A stretch of 64,000 bases of DNA, taken from assembly GCA_013350335.1 (NCBI GenBank), contig CM023540.1, positions 43,755,222-43,819,221 on the forward strand, in the 5' to 3' direction. This DNA is from Chimonanthus salicifolius (taxonomy: Eukaryota > Streptophyta > Magnoliopsida > Laurales > Calycanthaceae). Within the stretch, counting starts at the first letter, position 1; each line of letters starts with the position of its first letter. The notes beneath the pieces are model-generated. The model was not told the DNA's origin. It saw only the letters and a program-made list of their open reading frames with translations, and did not search any database. Below are positions 25,395-37,217 of this stretch, one piece after another. The position numbers and the translations under genes were made by a program.

Positions 25395-25545
25395 GGTTTT
25401 TTTTTTAATACCCAACGTAAAATTTCTATGGGTAAGTCAAGTCCACTACCACTACCTCTACTTCTAGAGCACACTAAAATTAAGTAACGGGGGTTCGAAT
25501 CTGTAACCTCTCCTTATTGATTGAAGTTGTAATTGACTAGAAATG
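25395..25545 (-). mobile_element. SINE relic, probable
   Basis: A T-run at about 25397-25406 (an A tail on the minus strand) is followed by TCTAGAGCACACTAAAATTA and GGGGGTTCGAATCTGTAACC. The latter resembles a Pol III B box (GGTTCGAATCC) as seen in tRNA-derived plant SINEs. The ends are not defined. Confidence 0.4.
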
Positions 25546-26099
25546 AGTTTGAGTTAATTTTGACAAAATTTAAACTGATTTAATAAATAAATAAAATGAT
25601 TGGAATTAAGAATTTTATATAAGTGTATGAATGATTTGAAGAAACTAGACAATTTGGCCACTAGTAAAGAATCATGAGTAGGAAAATGGCAAGCGTGCAA
25701 AATTTTCACAAGGCTAACAGAAACAAACGACTGTAGGCTCATCTTTGATGGGGCCCACCAAAATGATCGGATGGGATTCACGGGCGATTCGCTCTCGGTC
25801 TCACCCGAGTTTGGAATTTGGAAGCTTGGAAGGAAACAGGCCGCGAAGATAACTCACTGGGTCGGGAGAAAAAAAAGTCATTAAAGGAGGGTCGCAAAAA
25901 GCAGCGGGTTTTCCGGTACAAGGACGAATAAGCAAAAGCTGGTGACACAACACGTGGAGAGATGGAGACCGTTGGATGGGCATGCAAGGGCAGTGATGGA
26001 CAGCGTTGAGTGAAGGGCGGAAGAGTAGGAGAAAGGAGATAGATTTTCCACACAACGCATACTGCAATCGTCGTCATCGCCATCAATCAAACAAGGAAG

Positions 26100-26570
26100 A
26101 GAGAAATAGAGAGAGAAGAGAGAGAAAGAGAAAGAGAAAGAGAGAGAGAGTCCGGTCCTTACATTGATGAAGTTGGTGCAGAGCAGAGCAGAGGGTTTGC
26201 GGTGCAGAGCAGAAGGGTTGCCGCTGCCATGGCGGCGTTGCAGGGCTGTAATTCCGTGCCTTTAATGCTTCTCTCTCTTCTGTTGCAGCAAGGGAATTGA
26301 AGGAGAGTGACGAAGAGCCTTTTTTCCTTCACTCAGAATTCGACAGTGTAAAAATTAAGGAAAAAAAAAAAACCAAACAAGAGAAAATCGAAAGAGAAGG
26401 ACAAGAGAGCGAAGAGAGGGAGTGGAGTGGGTTGGAGTCTCTGAACTGCCTCTATCAATTGAACCCAAGACGGGGTTTAGCTGATATTCCACTCCCCGTT
26501 TCTTCTGGGAGGACATTGCTATGGATTTTCTGATGAAATTGACGGATGCCTCAGCTAATAAGAGCGGAGA
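26100..26570 (+). promoter_or_regulatory. Probable 5' leader of the SRS gene
   Basis: The GA-rich run (26100-26150), typical of plant leaders, precedes the SRS start. ATGs at 26166, 26229 and 26521 lie upstream of the coding ATG. The text before 26289 (TTTAATGCTTCTCTCTCTTC, then TGTTGCAG) looks like a splice acceptor, so a leader intron is possible, but no donor could be chosen. The transcription start is unknown. Confidence 0.4.
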
Positions 26571-26589
26571 ATGGCGGGGTTTTCATTAG
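26521..26589 (+). CDS. Upstream ORF (22 codons) overlapping the SRS start codon
   Basis: The ATG at 26521 opens a 22-codon frame that ends at TAG 26587-26589, 19 bases inside the SRS coding region and in another frame. It has G at -3 and G at +4, a fair start context. The SRS start (AGAATGG) has A at -3 and G at +4. A scanning ribosome that used the first would have passed the second, so the uORF could damp SRS translation. It is real only if transcription starts upstream of 26521. Confidence 0.45.
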   Translation: MDFLMKLTDASANKSGEWRGFH

Positions 26590-27897
26590 GAGGAGGAGGA
26601 GGAAATCAAGACTCGCACGGAATTCCTCCCGAGAGCCTCTTTCTCTACACCACAAGCTCTTCCAGAAACGAGGAGACGATCTCTTACACAAAAGGATTTG
26701 AACTATGGCAACAGCAGCAGCAGCAGCATCAACAGCATCATCATCATCATCATCATCATCGAAGTGTGTTGTACTCTGCTGCCGGAGTGGGAGCGGGATT
26801 GGGGTCAGATGAAGCGGAAGCCGGAGTGGGAGGAGGAGGAGGTGCGGCTTCTTCTTCGAGGACGGTGATGATGATGAGGCAAGGAGGAGGAGGAGGAGGG
26901 AGTGGAGGAATGAGCTGCCAGGACTGCGGTAACCAGGCCAAGAAGGATTGTTCCCACTTGAGATGTAGGACCTGCTGCAAGAGCCGAGGCTTCCCGTGTG
27001 CCACCCACGTAAAGAGCACTTGGGTCCCCGCCGCCCGACGACGCGAGCGACAGCAACAGCTTGCTGCCGTCCAGCAACAACAGCATCAACAGCAACAGCA
27101 GCTCCGTGCCGCCGGCGAAAATCCCAAAAGGCAGAGAGAAAATCCTGCTGCCTCGTCTTCTCTAGTCTGCACCCGTCTCCCCTCTTCTTCTGGTACTCCA
27201 TTCTTACACAGACACCCAACCAGTCTTTCTCCCTCTAATTAGTCAGACTTTCTCTCTCCAATTGGGCGGTTTCTCTAATTAGTTAGTGTTTCTCTCTCTT
27301 GAATTCGGCCTTTTTTTTTCTGCTGAATTGGTTTTGTTGATTGAGAAGAGAGTTTAATATGAGTTTTTAATATCTACAGACACAACTGAATAATCTCTCT
27401 CTTTTCTCGTAATTTTTTTTTTCTGTGTTGAGTTTTTTCAAATAAATCTCTCAAATTGTTCTATACGATATAAGGTGGTTTTCTTTTCTCTTGAATTGGA
27501 TTGTTTTGAAGGAATGGAAGTTGCTGGAACATTTCCAGCTGAAGTGAGCTCTCCAGCGATGTTCCGCTGCGTTCGAGTGAGCGGCGTCGATGATCCAGAC
27601 GACCAGTATGCGTATCAAACGGCTGTGAGCATTGGTGGCCATGTCTTCAAAGGCATTCTCTACGATCAAGGTCCGGATACCGGCCTCTACGGTGCAGGCG
27701 AATCCTCCACTTCTCCTACTGCCGCTGCGATGCCCGGTCGACTCGCCGCTGCTCCCTCTTCTCTACCTGGCGGCACGACTGCCGGTCCTTCGGCTGTCTC
27801 GACCGCCGCAGCATTACTTGATCCATCCTCCATCTACCCAACTCCTCTCAACGCGTTCATGGCGGGTACGCAATTCTTCCCACATCCCAGATCTTAG
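26571..27897 (+). CDS. SHI/STY/LRP1 (SRS) family zinc-finger transcription factor
   Basis: Two exons, 26571-27192 and 27512-27897, join in frame (phase 1, GT-AG) to give 335 residues. Residues 116-146 hold the SRS RING-like zinc finger: Cys116, 119, 127, 132, 135, 136 and 143 plus His146, in the order [35 protein letters not shown]. Exon 2 carries the second family signature around residues 224-257, including the IGGH motif at 248-251. The N-terminus has a Gln/His run (47-63) and Gly runs; a second Gln run follows the finger. The single intron between finger and IGGH is usual for the family. Known members are nuclear activators of auxin-synthesis genes in gynoecium, leaf and root development; that role is inferred. 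The start is the first in-frame ATG in a good context and matches the family's [13 protein letters not shown] opening. The family copy cannot be named. Confidence 0.95.
27193..27511 (+). other. Intron of the SRS gene
   Basis: 319 bp, starts GTACTCC and ends GTTTTGAAG. T-rich throughout. Splicing here joins CTRLPSSSG to [13 protein letters not shown] in frame, as in relatives. Confidence 0.9.
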
Positions 27898-28342
27898 TAC
27901 CGGCCAATTCGAGTATTCTTTTTTTTTCTCATTCTTCATTATGGGTGGCGATGGGTTTGATGGAAGAAACATTTCTTAGAGCAGCAGCAGCCTTGATGTT
28001 CGATTTCCCCTCTCGGAAATTCCGATTTGAACTTGTATGTTTTCGAGTAATGAGTATCAATTTTAGCCTTGTTCTTCTTCTTCTCCTGTTATTGCCATCT
28101 ATATGAGCTTGTATGGAACCGGCATTTAATTTCTTTTCTTTCCTTCTTTGGTTGGTTTTGAACCTGCTGCCTGATGCTTTTATTTGTGCCGTTTGTTTCT
28201 TGGTTTCATATTGGAATGGTTTCGTGTTTGGTTGGACAATGTTTTGTTTTTCAATATTAAATCGTATGTTATTTTGTTGGGGGCATAGGATACATTTTCC
28301 ATGCATGGGATTCATTCCAAAATGTCCATTTCAAGAAAGCAA

Positions 28343-28389
<47 letters not shown>

Positions 28390-28890
28390 CCTTCTCCCTC
28401 ATAGACAACATTATTTTTGGGTAAAAGAGACTTTCTTCTGCGCCATTTCTTGTATGAATAAAACTGGAAATTCTCTAATATGGGTCTACGAGTCTCTAAA
28501 AACAGCTTTGGCCACCCTTTTATCTTAATAATCTTCAAAAGAATGGCAGACTTTGTGGAAAATCACATGCATTCGCATACAATATACGTTATAATACCTT
28601 ACGTAGACAGTGTTTGGGAGGTAATAGGTTGGTCTCCACATCTGTCTAGAAATGGGTTTATTATTTTTTTTATTCTAGAGAGGTAGAACAAGGATTTTAT
28701 TGGGATTCATGAAAGAATGTCACCTTTGCTTAATTATTATTTGGGTATTATTGGTTATTGTTTCTTCAGATTAACTAAAGAAGAAAATGTGATTTTTGTA
28801 ATTAGGCACTGATCACGATGGAAATTTTGCTTCTAATTCTCATCGTAAAGTGTATATTGCATGGAGGATATGCCCTTTTCAGCTTGTTAA
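27898..28890 (+). other. SRS 3' UTR and downstream DNA
   Basis: T-rich sequence follows the TAG stop. No poly(A) site can be chosen with confidence. It contains a (CT)n run at 28345-28385; open frames crossing it are low-complexity. Confidence 0.4.
28345..28385. repeat. (CT)n microsatellite
   Basis: About 20 CT units in the presumed 3' flank of the SRS gene. Confidence 0.9.
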
Positions 28891-28899
28891 ATTCTATCA

Positions 28900-29140
28900 T
28901 TTGTAGAATGAGGAAGAGTGTCTTTGAGTAGGGTTGAGTAGTAGGGTTGTGTCTCCTAATGTAATTATGACTCTTCTTGTTTTCTATAAATACACAGCTA
29001 CGCAATTTTCATCACACAACATAATAATAAAATCTTTCTATTCTCCCGTGATTTTATTTCCTTTAGGGGTTTTCTACGTAAATCTTTGTCTCCTATTGTG
29101 ATTGCTTTTTGATCTATCATCTCCTACACATTGCGTTTCA
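28900..29140 (+). mobile_element. Copia-type solo LTR or LTR relic
   Basis: CTTCTTGTTTTCTATAAATA, then ATAATAAAATCTTTCTATTC, TCCCGTGATTTTATTTCC and TTTTCTACGTAAATC form the promoter-leader pattern common in plant copia LTRs. A start TGTAGAATG at 28902 and an end near 29140 with flanks TCATT and TCTTT are possible but not secure. Confidence 0.5.
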
Positions 29141-29909
29141 TCTTTGATTGCTGATGTTATTCTGTTCATCCTTCATTCCTTTTGTTGTAATGTAGGGATT
29201 TTTATTTATTTACTTTTTATTTTGGGATTTGTAATGTGTGGTTCATCCATCTTGTTTCCTGCATTCATCTAAAGAGAGAGAGAATGAAGCTAAGAAATTG
29301 AGAAGTTTGCAGTATGTTTCCATGACATTTTCATTTACAGATTTAATGAGTTTTAATGGGAGGATAGAGCCAGTGGTAATGTGAGATTCCATGTAATACA
29401 GACTTGTAGAAAAATGCAACAATGGATCACTTCTTCTTATGATTCAATCAATACAATTGGTGGTGACTCTCATTTTAACTAGAATACAATTGCAATGAAA
29501 TGAAATAAACATGATGCTTCATCCCATAACCTTCTACAATGAACTTGTTAGTGATTTCATGGTCGAACACTCGAACCCATGTTAAATAATCGGCAGGAAC
29601 ACATGAGATTGCTGTAAAACAGTAAAGAACTCTACAATATTTTGATCCTTGTCAATGTTTAACTTAGGATTATTTAGTGTAATGATTGTAGAAGTTTCTT
29701 GATCAACTAAACATTCAAGGAAGGAAGAGAGACGGGAATCATGCTATATTTTGATTCACAGAAAGAACATTGTTCAGTCTATACTTCACTCCCTAGAATT
29801 TCCCACAGTAGAAAATGAGAGACAATCTTGGAAGAAGTCAAAAAGGCTACAGTTGTGTCAAATCCAGTGAACACTTGATTTTAAGTGTGTGCAAGTGAAA
29901 GAGAGAGAG

Positions 29910-30130
29910 ACTCTGCGTTAAGTTATATTTAGATATTTCCCTAATTAGTGGTAATTAAAATTGTATTTACCAATTTTATGACTTTCTTCTTTTATTTATT
30001 TGACCCTTATTTATTTGTATTCCCTTTTTTTTTATAAATATAAATCACATGGTCTATTTGATTGAGGAAGACACACCAAATTCTCTCTCTGTGTTATTTT
30101 GTTGAGTGCGCTTACACTCTGATCTCGACT
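29910..30130 (+). mobile_element. LTR relic, copia-like, related to 18100-18320
   Basis: TTATAAATATAAATCACATG, then GAAGACACACCAAATTCTCT and TGTGTTATTTTGTTGAG match the relic at 18.1-18.3 kb. No primer site or second LTR was found. Confidence 0.45.
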
Positions 30131-33100
30131 GCATTTCAATGGAAGCCCATTTTCTGAACATATGAAAGCATGCCTTCAAGATAAGAAACATCTAAGGTCA
30201 TTTGCTTCTGTTGAAATAAACCTTTTTAGCATTTTACATGGCAAAGTATTAAATGCCTTGTAACATGAAGAATAGGAAGCCATTCCTACGTGAAAAATGA
30301 TTTATACGGATGTACAAAAAAAAATATTTCCAAAATCCAGTCAGACCATTTTCTGCTCATTTTCTCTACTCTGCTGACTTTCAAACTTATAAAATATAAA
30401 AAAAACAATTACCAAGCATATTTCTTGTGATGTTTCAGAAAGCATGTTCTATATTTTTATTGCATCTTATATTTTTTTTATGATAGAAGGTGTCCAGGCG
30501 TCTCACCCGACTATTTTTTCAGGGGCATGTGTACTATTCCCTCCACACACACTCTGGGATCTTCGATGGGGAATAAACCCCATGGGGAGTACCCCAGATG
30601 TGCTGGCCAAGAATGGATCCCAAGACCTGGCTTAGTGATGATGTAATCATTATCCATTGATCCTCCAAGAAATGCTTAAACAATTTTAAAGAATTTTTAA
30701 CAAATTGATTAAGTTTGAAATAATTATGTCAGCTTGCTCGGGCTTTGGGCCACCTTTGTATATTTTTTGGGCTTCTCTTGAATGATATTACTAACCTATT
30801 CATTCAAAAAAAAAAAAAAAAAAATTAGTGTTCATATCAACATATATATTGCAAAAAATGCTCCCTTCACATTTTTAACCTTTTATTCTTGTGGCCTCTC
30901 CCGCTCTAATTTTGTGCCTATTATGATTTCTGTTTTTGTAGTCCTTCAATCCATGTTTTCAACAGTTAAAAGATACTATTTTGTTACCATTTTACTGAGT
31001 TTTTTTTTTTGAATAAATATTTTTTATCTTTGCTTGCCTATTTGTCTATGTTGATGAATGGATCCTCTAGTGTTGCCATGGTGTGAATCACAATTGGTCT
31101 ATTGCTTTGTCTGCCATGATTGTTCATCCAGTGTCCTTACAAATAGTGTCTAGGCATTGTCACTTACAGCATCTGTAAAAAGCCTTGTGCAACAGTTTGC
31201 ACTTGCATCCATGTATGCCACTTTTAAGTATTTTTTTTTCTTTCCTATATTCAAAAAAGAAAAAAAACAAAGAAAAAAATTCCCATTGTGTCCAAACAAA
31301 TGGGAAGAGGGAAAGAAGAGGGTAGGAATTTTTTTGGATAAAATAGGTATTTCACTCATTTGTGGTGCACCAAAGATAAAAGTGTTTGTGCACCAATCAC
31401 TTCCCTTTCATATAATCGACTTATAAATTGTAAAGCTCTAGAATAGCTCAACTGCTAGCTGCTCAAGTGTCTGAAAAAACATTTCTACTAAATCAGGCTG
31501 ATTAAGTGAAACGAAATAGATTAAGGCCCATGTTTTGTTCTTGATCTGGCTATCAAGATTGTACGAGGCAAATCACTAGTTGTAGGCGACGGTTGGGATT
31601 ATCTGTTGTGGTTTCGGAGACATGTAAGCTCTTGCTGATTGTTCTCTAATAAGTATGGTGACACCCATATAAAACCATGCAAGTCTGTGGTGTTGAAAAT
31701 GTGATTCACTATGTAATTCTCTCTTCTTTTGTATGTCTGCATGTGTTCATGTTTGTGTGATTTAATAGCTCTCTCAGTGCCAATCTGATGATCGCTATCG
31801 ATCATTAGAGGCTTAAACGCAATGCCAAAGCAAACCTATTTACTGAAGTCATGCTAAAAAAAATGGAGTTCTTTTGTTATTTTGAGGTTCCAAGTTATGA
31901 ATTACGAATTCGTGTTTATCTGATACCAGCTTTGGCTGTATTGTTGTTCTCTAATATGGTTTTTGTGGAGGTTTGCGATTTCGTACACTCGAAATGACGC
32001 CTTGCTGTAATTATTTTCTGAGTGTTGATTGAGATAAAATTCTGCTGAGATCCATCTTTACCTGTATAGAATGTTGTCTCCGTTTTTCCAATTTTATTTG
32101 CAGCTCACCCAAAGAAAATGACCAAACCCAGTATTACTTTGAACCCATTATATATATGGGTCAGCACCATCCGAACGTGGCCATCTTTTGCAAGAAACTT
32201 GTTCCTGCCATTTCATTTCATTAGCTGGAACGGTCAGAGGCTTGACGTGAGAATATTCATGGTTTTCCTCAAATTTTCTTTTTATACACGTTAGGCCTAC
32301 ATATACAATGATGCAGAACCATTGATCCCCTGTGAATGGACTGTTTCTTTGTTCTTTTTAACTTGCCACCACCCACTTGATGACATCAATGAAGGGCTGT
32401 GGGAGAGGTTTATTTTTTTTTTAATATAATGAAGAAATTGACTATCCCCTCTTCTCTGAGTTACGAATGCATTGGGTAAAACTCTAGATGTACAGTCCCA
32501 TGCAAGCCACATATATCGAGTGGCTACGGGACTCAAACTTGAGACCTCTGGTTTTTATACCAAAGTGCGTACTAGTTAAGCTATCTCCGTGTGAGTTTAA
32601 AGTTTACTAACTTCCTCTAGTAGAGGAGGTTGGTCATAGAATTGTTACAGTCCTTGGCTCACTAGACTTAGATTAGGTTGTAGATTGGTTATAACTTGGT
32701 TATAACTTGAAAAAATAAAGCTAAGGTCTACTATGTGCTTTACGTCGTCTTTTTTAATGATTTAAACTTGCAGTTCTTCACCGTAAATTGGATTTTGATC
32801 ATCAAATGGCCCACTTGCATGCATAGACACTGCTCATGCATCATTTACTTGTTCAATAATTGAAATTATAGGCCTCACTTTAGATAGAATAGAATCACAT
32901 TTCCATCATTGGTGTATTTACAAGACACTTGGTGGTAACGGATCATTGGATTAATAAATGAGACCCATATATGACAGTCAATTTGAAAATTTCTGTGTCC
33001 ATTTCACTCGTCTTCAAACTTCATAGACATTCATTAAGTTGAGTTTACGCGATGCTAGGGTTGAAATACTGCAGATGCTGTTTATAAGTGAGAACCATAT

Positions 33101-35329
33101 AACAATTTATTTGAAAATTTTAATATCCATTTTATTGGTTCGAAGCATCATCGATCGATAGATAAAAATATTTATTCAATAGTTCATTAGTTTAACATTG
33201 AAAGTCAAAATTCAAGTGAGGATGAGCCGATAACCTCAGTTTAGATATTATGATAGTCTCACAAATTCGTATCTAATCTTAGTATTCCTAGCACTAACTA
33301 CTGAAAACTAGTAGAGAAATTTAGAGCCCCAAGTGTTGGGTCATTAGGCTTCATTTTTATTTTTGACGATCAAGGTGTTGGACTTCTTAGAGTTGCTGAT
33401 TAGTCTTCGGAGCATGAGTAAGCTTTCTTACATAAATATGTCAGATTACTCTATAGGAAGTTACCTATTAAAATGGAGTTGAATTGAATTTATGACTCAA
33501 TTTTTAAAGCATATTCTTGCGGGTTCCTTTGCATCAGGTGAAAATATTTATACAAGTCCTGAAATGATTTTGAAATGACTTGATCCACTTTGAAGACCAA
33601 TCTCCACTGGAGTCCTGTAGGATACTATGAAATTGCCTGAAACAGGCAAAAAATTGCAGGTTCGCCACTAAAGTGTGGTACTAAACTGGTGAAAGCAGGC
33701 AAATCACTGGTATCTGCCTGGTCCGAAGAGACCCTAAATCACTTTAGCGGTCTACTTGTTGGGTACTTGTCTGATACCATCAATCATATCCTTTAATGGT
33801 TTGGATGTGTTTTTGTTGGTACTATAGCTGTCAAGATGCTTATGGATCATTGTACGCTTATCGGGTCAAATGATTCTCTTACTAGGAGGGTTGCCTCATT
33901 TCATGGAGACCTTCCTACCTTGTTGATTTGGATCAAACAATCAAGATCCAAACTTGAACAAATGGATGTATTTCAACTGACTGCCTCCTGTCTTAGAATG
34001 TAGAAAGATGTGGGTTTGAGCTCCCATAGCCTTATCTTGATGTGCTCTAGGGGTAGTAGGCTCACCCATGAAAGTTGGTCGTGTTTGTGAGATTTTTTTC
34101 TATTGACGATCAAAATTATAACAATGAGATATTTGCATTTGGAAGAATGTCTTATCGGGAAAGGTTGAGATTTGCTTTTATGGCCGAGTTTCAATGTTTT
34201 TTTTTTAACTTCAAGTTATTCATGCGACTCACCTAAGTAGTCTTTAGGGCATATTTAAACCTCTCAATCCCTACACGTCGAGTGATGAACAATGGGGGTG
34301 GCATTTTTTTGTGTTGAGAGGAGACTTGATCTCAAGACTTTCCGCAAAGAAGAGCGGGTTTTGACCACCAAGTCAACTTCTCAGAGTTGCGAATGAATTT
34401 TATTATAGATAGTTACATAATAGTTGATATTAATAAACTCATATTATAATTATTGTTGTGATTATTTATAGTGTTAATTTTTCCTATTGTTTGATATATA
34501 AGATTATATGTCATTGTCGTTAAATCATTTATCTCATCAATTATGGAATTGATATTTATTTGTAAATCTGACAAATTAATTTTTTAAGTCAAACTACCTG
34601 CCCAACTCAAATCTACAACCTTCAAACTCCAGTAACAAGTCTTTATTAATTATGCTATGTGTTCTTATCAATAATTAAGCTTACAATTACCTCCATTAAA
34701 TGTTTAGAACGTCAGTGAGTCAATATTTAGAATTTTGATTGATATATGGTCATGATATATATACTTTTATTGGCTAAAATATCATTGTCTTAGCAATATT
34801 TCATGGCCAAAATTAGTCCTAATCTCTGCATACACTGATCATCCTATTAAATTCTACAATTAAGGCGGCCCATATGCACTTCAATACTTTGCTTATAATG
34901 AGTCTCTCAGTTTCAACAACATAAGATGTTTGGCTATTGAATTATTTCATAATCTCTCTAAAAGAGATAATTAATACTTATATCATTTAAAAGTTTCATT
35001 TTCATAATTATTTCAATAGATGATTATCAACTGTAAGGCAACCTTTCTTGAGTTGAGCTGTGGTTCTCAGGGCTAAACTGGACATCAGCTATGATTGGGT
35101 TAGTTGATCTATGGAGTTTTCAAATCTATATATAAAAATCAATTCTTTAATGGGCTAATATAGTTTAGATAATGATAATAATAATGACATTTGTAATTTG
35201 GACTTTCTTATTATTATTTGTTAAAAGTTTATATTTTGTTTATGTGCTTTAAAGAAGCGTAATAATCGGTGAATCTTTTTACCATTTAAATGATATGGGT
35301 TTTGGTATTTTTCAATTGCAAAATTAGAG
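30131..35329. other. Intergenic DNA, no gene recognised
   Basis: About 5.2 kb of AT-rich sequence with scattered short frames lacking any family signature. Pieces resembling SINE internal text appear near 32490-32560 and 34020-34090. A stretch of inverted pieces around GCCTGAAACAGGC lies near 33635-33760 without clear ends. Confidence 0.4.
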
Positions 35330-35662
35330 ATCTTAAACTAATGATTAAAACTTATCTTTAAAAGTTGGCTTGAAATGAGAGGGAATCTATGTGCTTATAA
35401 AGCCCAAGACCCAAAGGTCCACTCGTGATGTGAGATTTTGCTAACACGCCCTTTCAGCGTCAGGGCTGGAGACACCCGATTTTCCCCTTCACGTGGAACT
35501 GGGGATACGAACTCAACTCATCCTAATAGTACCCCTGCTCTGATACCATGTTAAACACATGAGTGACACTCATCCTTAAAAATTGACTTGAAAGGAGAGG
35601 GAACTTATGTGTTTATAAATTCCAAGATTTAAAAGTCCACCGGCAATATGGATCTTTGCTAA
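35330..35662 (-). mobile_element. Second TRIM retrotransposon, different family
   Basis: Direct repeats at about 35330-35446 and 35549-35662 share CTTAAAAATTGACTTGAAA-like text, GAGAGGGAA, TTTATAAA and TTTGCTAACA-like ends. The right repeat begins TGTTAAACACATG. On the minus strand TGGTATCAGAGC (complement at 35537-35548) touches the right repeat, a perfect Met-tRNA primer site. The interior is about 100 bp and non-coding. No clear target duplication remains. Confidence 0.8.
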
Positions 35663-36430
35663 AAAATGTAATCTGGAGGGGTTGGCTTAACGGCCAGAAC
35701 CCACTTCGGATCTTGTCTTCGATTTACTTTCAACCTCAAATGGTCACTCCGCATTGAATTTATCTTATGTGTGTGGATTGAGAGATTTACACATGTCTGA
35801 AAATTAGTCAGGTGAGACATCTTAATCAGTCTGGTGAGACATCTCGACACCTTGATTAAAAAAAATAAAGAATGTAGATGGTATTAAGATTGAACTTTTT
35901 CCATTGCCAACGCTAGTGGTGCAGCATTGTCCTTATCACAATTCCTTTCTATAAATAGTCAGTGAAACCATCAATATTGCAGAGATTGGATACTACTAAA
36001 ATTAAGGGGAATTGATTTGGGCACAGTTGTTTTTATTCACATTATCCGCACATGAGGCGTCTCATGATAAATAACTTTTCTTTTTCTTTTTATTTTAAAT
36101 TAGTTTTTTAATTTATCATAATAAAAAATAGTAAAATGAAAAAAAAAAAAAACTAATAGAAGTACAATGTAAAGTTTGACGTCATTGTTTCAACATTCAA
36201 CATAATTGGTCAGATTTGCTACTATTATATAAATATAACATGGTAAGCTGCATTGGCAAATACTCTCTAACAGCAAATTAGAGATTTGAAGCAATTCACA
36301 TTCACAAAATTCAGAAATCTAATTTCGGTTAGATATATTATTTTTAATAAATTTTGAATTTACTATTTTAAAGGATTAATTGAGATACCTTTAATTTTGT
36401 AGAATGGGATATCTCTACAAAATTATAAAT
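35663..36430. other. Intergenic DNA with a possible SINE relic
   Basis: 35670-35870 (GGCTTAACGGCCAGAACCC, later GAGATTTACACATGTCTGA and two GGTGAGACATCT pieces) resembles text at 15535-15640 and may be a SINE-type relic. The rest is AT-rich with nothing recognised. Confidence 0.3.
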
Positions 36431-36605
36431 TTTTTTTTTTTTGAATTTACGTGCAGAAACTCGTGCGAAAACCAGCATAAAACCCCCACGGATAATATTC
36501 ACTGTCCTTAAAGTACATTAGGTTAGGCCATGGGGGTTCGAGAACTTGATATCTCCCACTTCTTAAGACGAGAGGTTAACCAGTAGATCTACACCTATGT
36601 GGGGA
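36428..36605 (-). mobile_element. SINE-like repeat with A tail on minus strand
   Basis: A T-run at about 36430-36441 (A tail on the minus strand) is followed by AAACCCCCACGGATAATATT, GGTTAGGCCATGGGGGTTCG and ATCTCCCACTTCTTAAGACG. The GGGTTCGAG segment resembles a B box. It aligns with 24345-24470 over about 110 bp. Confidence 0.5.
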
Positions 36606-36874
36606 AAAGAAATTCTTTAGTAGATCTTTAATGTGGCAAATAATTACATTATTGCAATGCACATTTTTCTTATGAGCAAGGAAGTTCGAGGTATTAGCCA
36701 CACTCGGATACTAATATTTAAGTTCTTGTGTATACTTTGGTCGCTTTACATAAAAACGGAAGAAAGAAAATGCGAAAAAAAGGACAAAGAACAGAGGTAG
36801 AAGAAAAATCAATTCCATTCAACAACGATGCTATAAAAGAATTTGATTAAATCAAGGAGTCTTTTGAAGTTATC

Positions 36875-37209
36875 TTAACCCGACCCGCATGACCCGATCC
36901 TAGAAATCAATGGATTTGGATTATTATTTGTATATCTTGAGTTGGGTTGGGTTGGAAAAAATAGAATCCGTATAAAATTTGGATCGGATTGAGTTTAGAA
37001 ATTTAAAAGCAATCCGACTTGATCCGACCCGACCCAAGTGCACTAAGTTATAAAACATCACTTGGGTTCAATCGAATCAAAAATTCGGGTTGGGCCAGGT
37101 TTAGTAACTCGGGTCGGTAATTTGAATCGGGTCAGATCGTGTTCAATAAATTTTGATATATATTTAGTTGGATTTATTGAAACTCGACGGGACTCGAGTT
37201 TTAACCCTA
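36875..37209 (-). mobile_element. hAT-type MITE, copy 4, perfect 8-bp TSD
   Basis: Flanked by AAGTTATC on both sides (36867-36874 and 37210-37217). The right end is GAGTTTTAACCCTA; the left end TTAACCCGACCCG seems to have lost a few terminal bases. The interior is close to copy 5 (GGATCGGATTGAG, then GATCCGACCCGACCC). Confidence 0.85.
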
Positions 37210-37217
37210 AAGTTATC

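Noticed and set aside
26297..26533. 78-codon plus-strand frame before the SRS gene
   Set aside because: It begins with TTG and has no ATG start; its sequence is a charged low-complexity run from the GA-rich leader.
26551..27219. Long minus-strand frame opposite SRS exon 1
   Set aside because: It is the antisense shadow of Gln, His and Gly codon runs; it has no family signature.
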